A stretch of 64,000 bases of DNA from Frigoribacterium faeni (lineage in GTDB: Bacteria; Actinomycetota; Actinomycetes; Actinomycetales; Microbacteriaceae). The stretch lies in the NCBI RefSeq assembly GCF_007988805.1, contig NZ_BJUV01000011.1, positions 1 through 64,000 of the forward strand, read 5' to 3'. Positions within the stretch are counted from its first letter, which is position 1; each line of letters starts with the position of its first letter. Below, piece by piece: positions 63,564 to 64,000 of the stretch. Position numbers and translations under genes: made by a program. A model generated the notes under the pieces. That model worked only from the letters and a program-made list of their open reading frames with translations. It ran no database searches and was not told where the DNA came from.

Positions 63564-64000
63564 CTAGCGGTGCCGGACCGTGCTGACGGCCGCGAGGGCG
63601 TCCACGATGCCCTGGCCGAACCAGCCGTTGTCGGCCGCGGTGCCGGTGCAGGTGCTCGTCCCGGTCGGGCAGGGGGTGTCGACGGCCTGCTTCTCGAGCA
63701 GGCGGGTCAGCTCGGCGCCCTTGGCCTTCGGGTGCGTGGACTTCAGCAGCGCCAGGACGCCCGCGACGTGCGGTGAGGCCATCGAGGTGCCCGACTTGGT
63801 GCCGTAGCCGCCTCCGGTGACCGTCGACAGGATCGCCGAACCGGGTGCGGCGACGTCGACGACGCCCTCGCCGAAGTTCGAGAAGCTCGACTTCGCGCCG
63901 GCGGAGGTGGTCGACGACACGGTGACGACGCCGTCGAGCTCGGTCGGGATGTCCTCGCACCCCGCGTCGATCTGGCGCACCGTGGGAGTCGTGTCGTTCG
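63564..64000 (-). CDS. Subtilisin-like serine protease (S8), C-terminal part only
   Basis: Partial gene: the frame is open to the right edge of the window, so the start lies outside it. The visible 145 residues are the end of the S8 fold: VVTVSSTTSAG, FSNFGEGVVDVAAPGS, and the catalytic Ser in GTSMASPHVAGVLALL. It ends with CPTGTSTCTG (probable disulfide) and NGWFGQGIVDALAAV. No extra C-terminal domain or sorting signal follows. An apparent internal start at 63980 is a GTG valine codon. Probably a secreted protease. Confidence 0.92.
   Translation of the reverse strand, partial: NDTTPTVRQIDAGCEDIPTELDGVVTVSSTTSAGAKSSFSNFGEGVVDVAAPGSAILSTVTGGGYGTKSGTSMASPHVAGVLALLKSTHPKAKGAELTRLLEKQAVDTPCPTGTSTCTGTAADNGWFGQGIVDALAAVSTVRHR

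Overview
The window is very GC-rich (codon third positions are almost all G or C) and densely packed, with no gene-free stretch over 300 bases. It has many GTG starts, ATGA/GTGA gene overlaps and actinobacterial marker families (DUF3039, DUF3097, DUF3054, class F sortase, a mycothiol-type DinB protein). Together these point to a chromosomal segment of an actinomycete of the family Microbacteriaceae. The genus cannot be fixed from sequence alone; Curtobacterium or Frigoribacterium-like is a guess. I see no prophage, transposase, integrase or CRISPR array.

Layout. (1) 122-8112: a cell-surface glycopolymer locus. A plus-strand block holds two GT2 glycosyltransferases, a CDP-alcohol phosphatidyltransferase and a TagF-like glycerophosphotransferase. 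A minus-strand block holds a LicC-like nucleotidyltransferase, a TagG/Wzm permease, a TagH/Wzt ATPase and two unknown proteins. A small XRE regulator sits between the blocks. (2) 8370-11500: an ABC exporter whose ATPase carries a low-complexity N-terminal extension of about 275 residues. (3) 11568-28649: housekeeping genes, namely DUF3039, pncB, murI, rph, rdgB, DedA, tRNA-Leu(UAG), an MFS protein, mnmA, ligA, a secreted-type hydrolase, an ArsR-type regulator divergent from an MFS pump, and gatCAB. (4) 28702-33615: small conserved proteins of unknown role and a second DedA protein. (5) 33742-43332: an SDR / phytoene-desaturase-like / SRPBCC operon, two paralogous long-chain acyl-CoA ligases, another SDR, an MpaB-type oxygenase, signal peptidase I and a TIGR03086 protein. 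(6) 43432-46312: DUF6412 plus an accessory YidC, YceI, and an aldo/keto reductase. (7) 46387-54370: a synthase-dependent exopolysaccharide cluster (GtrA, QxxRW-type GT2, GT39-like transferase, DUF4397 protein, GH8 hydrolase, class F sortase, polyprenol-phosphate mannose synthase-like GT2). (8) 54438-60964: the glgX-treY-treZ operon for making trehalose from glycogen. (9) 61046-64000: an NAD-dependent epimerase with a short overlapping upstream ORF, a serine hydrolase, a DUF1801 protein and the C-terminus of a subtilisin.

Three patterns run across the window. Many genes have a TANNNT-like -10 hexamer placed exactly 6 or 7 bases before the start codon, so they are probably transcribed without a leader. 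A 12-mer, CGCGCCTCCTCG, recurs at least 13 times and forms the arms of several terminator-like hairpins. Convergent genes are separated by strong GC-rich hairpins without T-tracts.

The best candidate for an undescribed system is the exopolysaccharide/sortase cluster. It has a candidate structured leader, an 11-bp inverted repeat spanning about 90 bases just before its first gene, and a hairpin that masks the ribosome site of the synthase gene.
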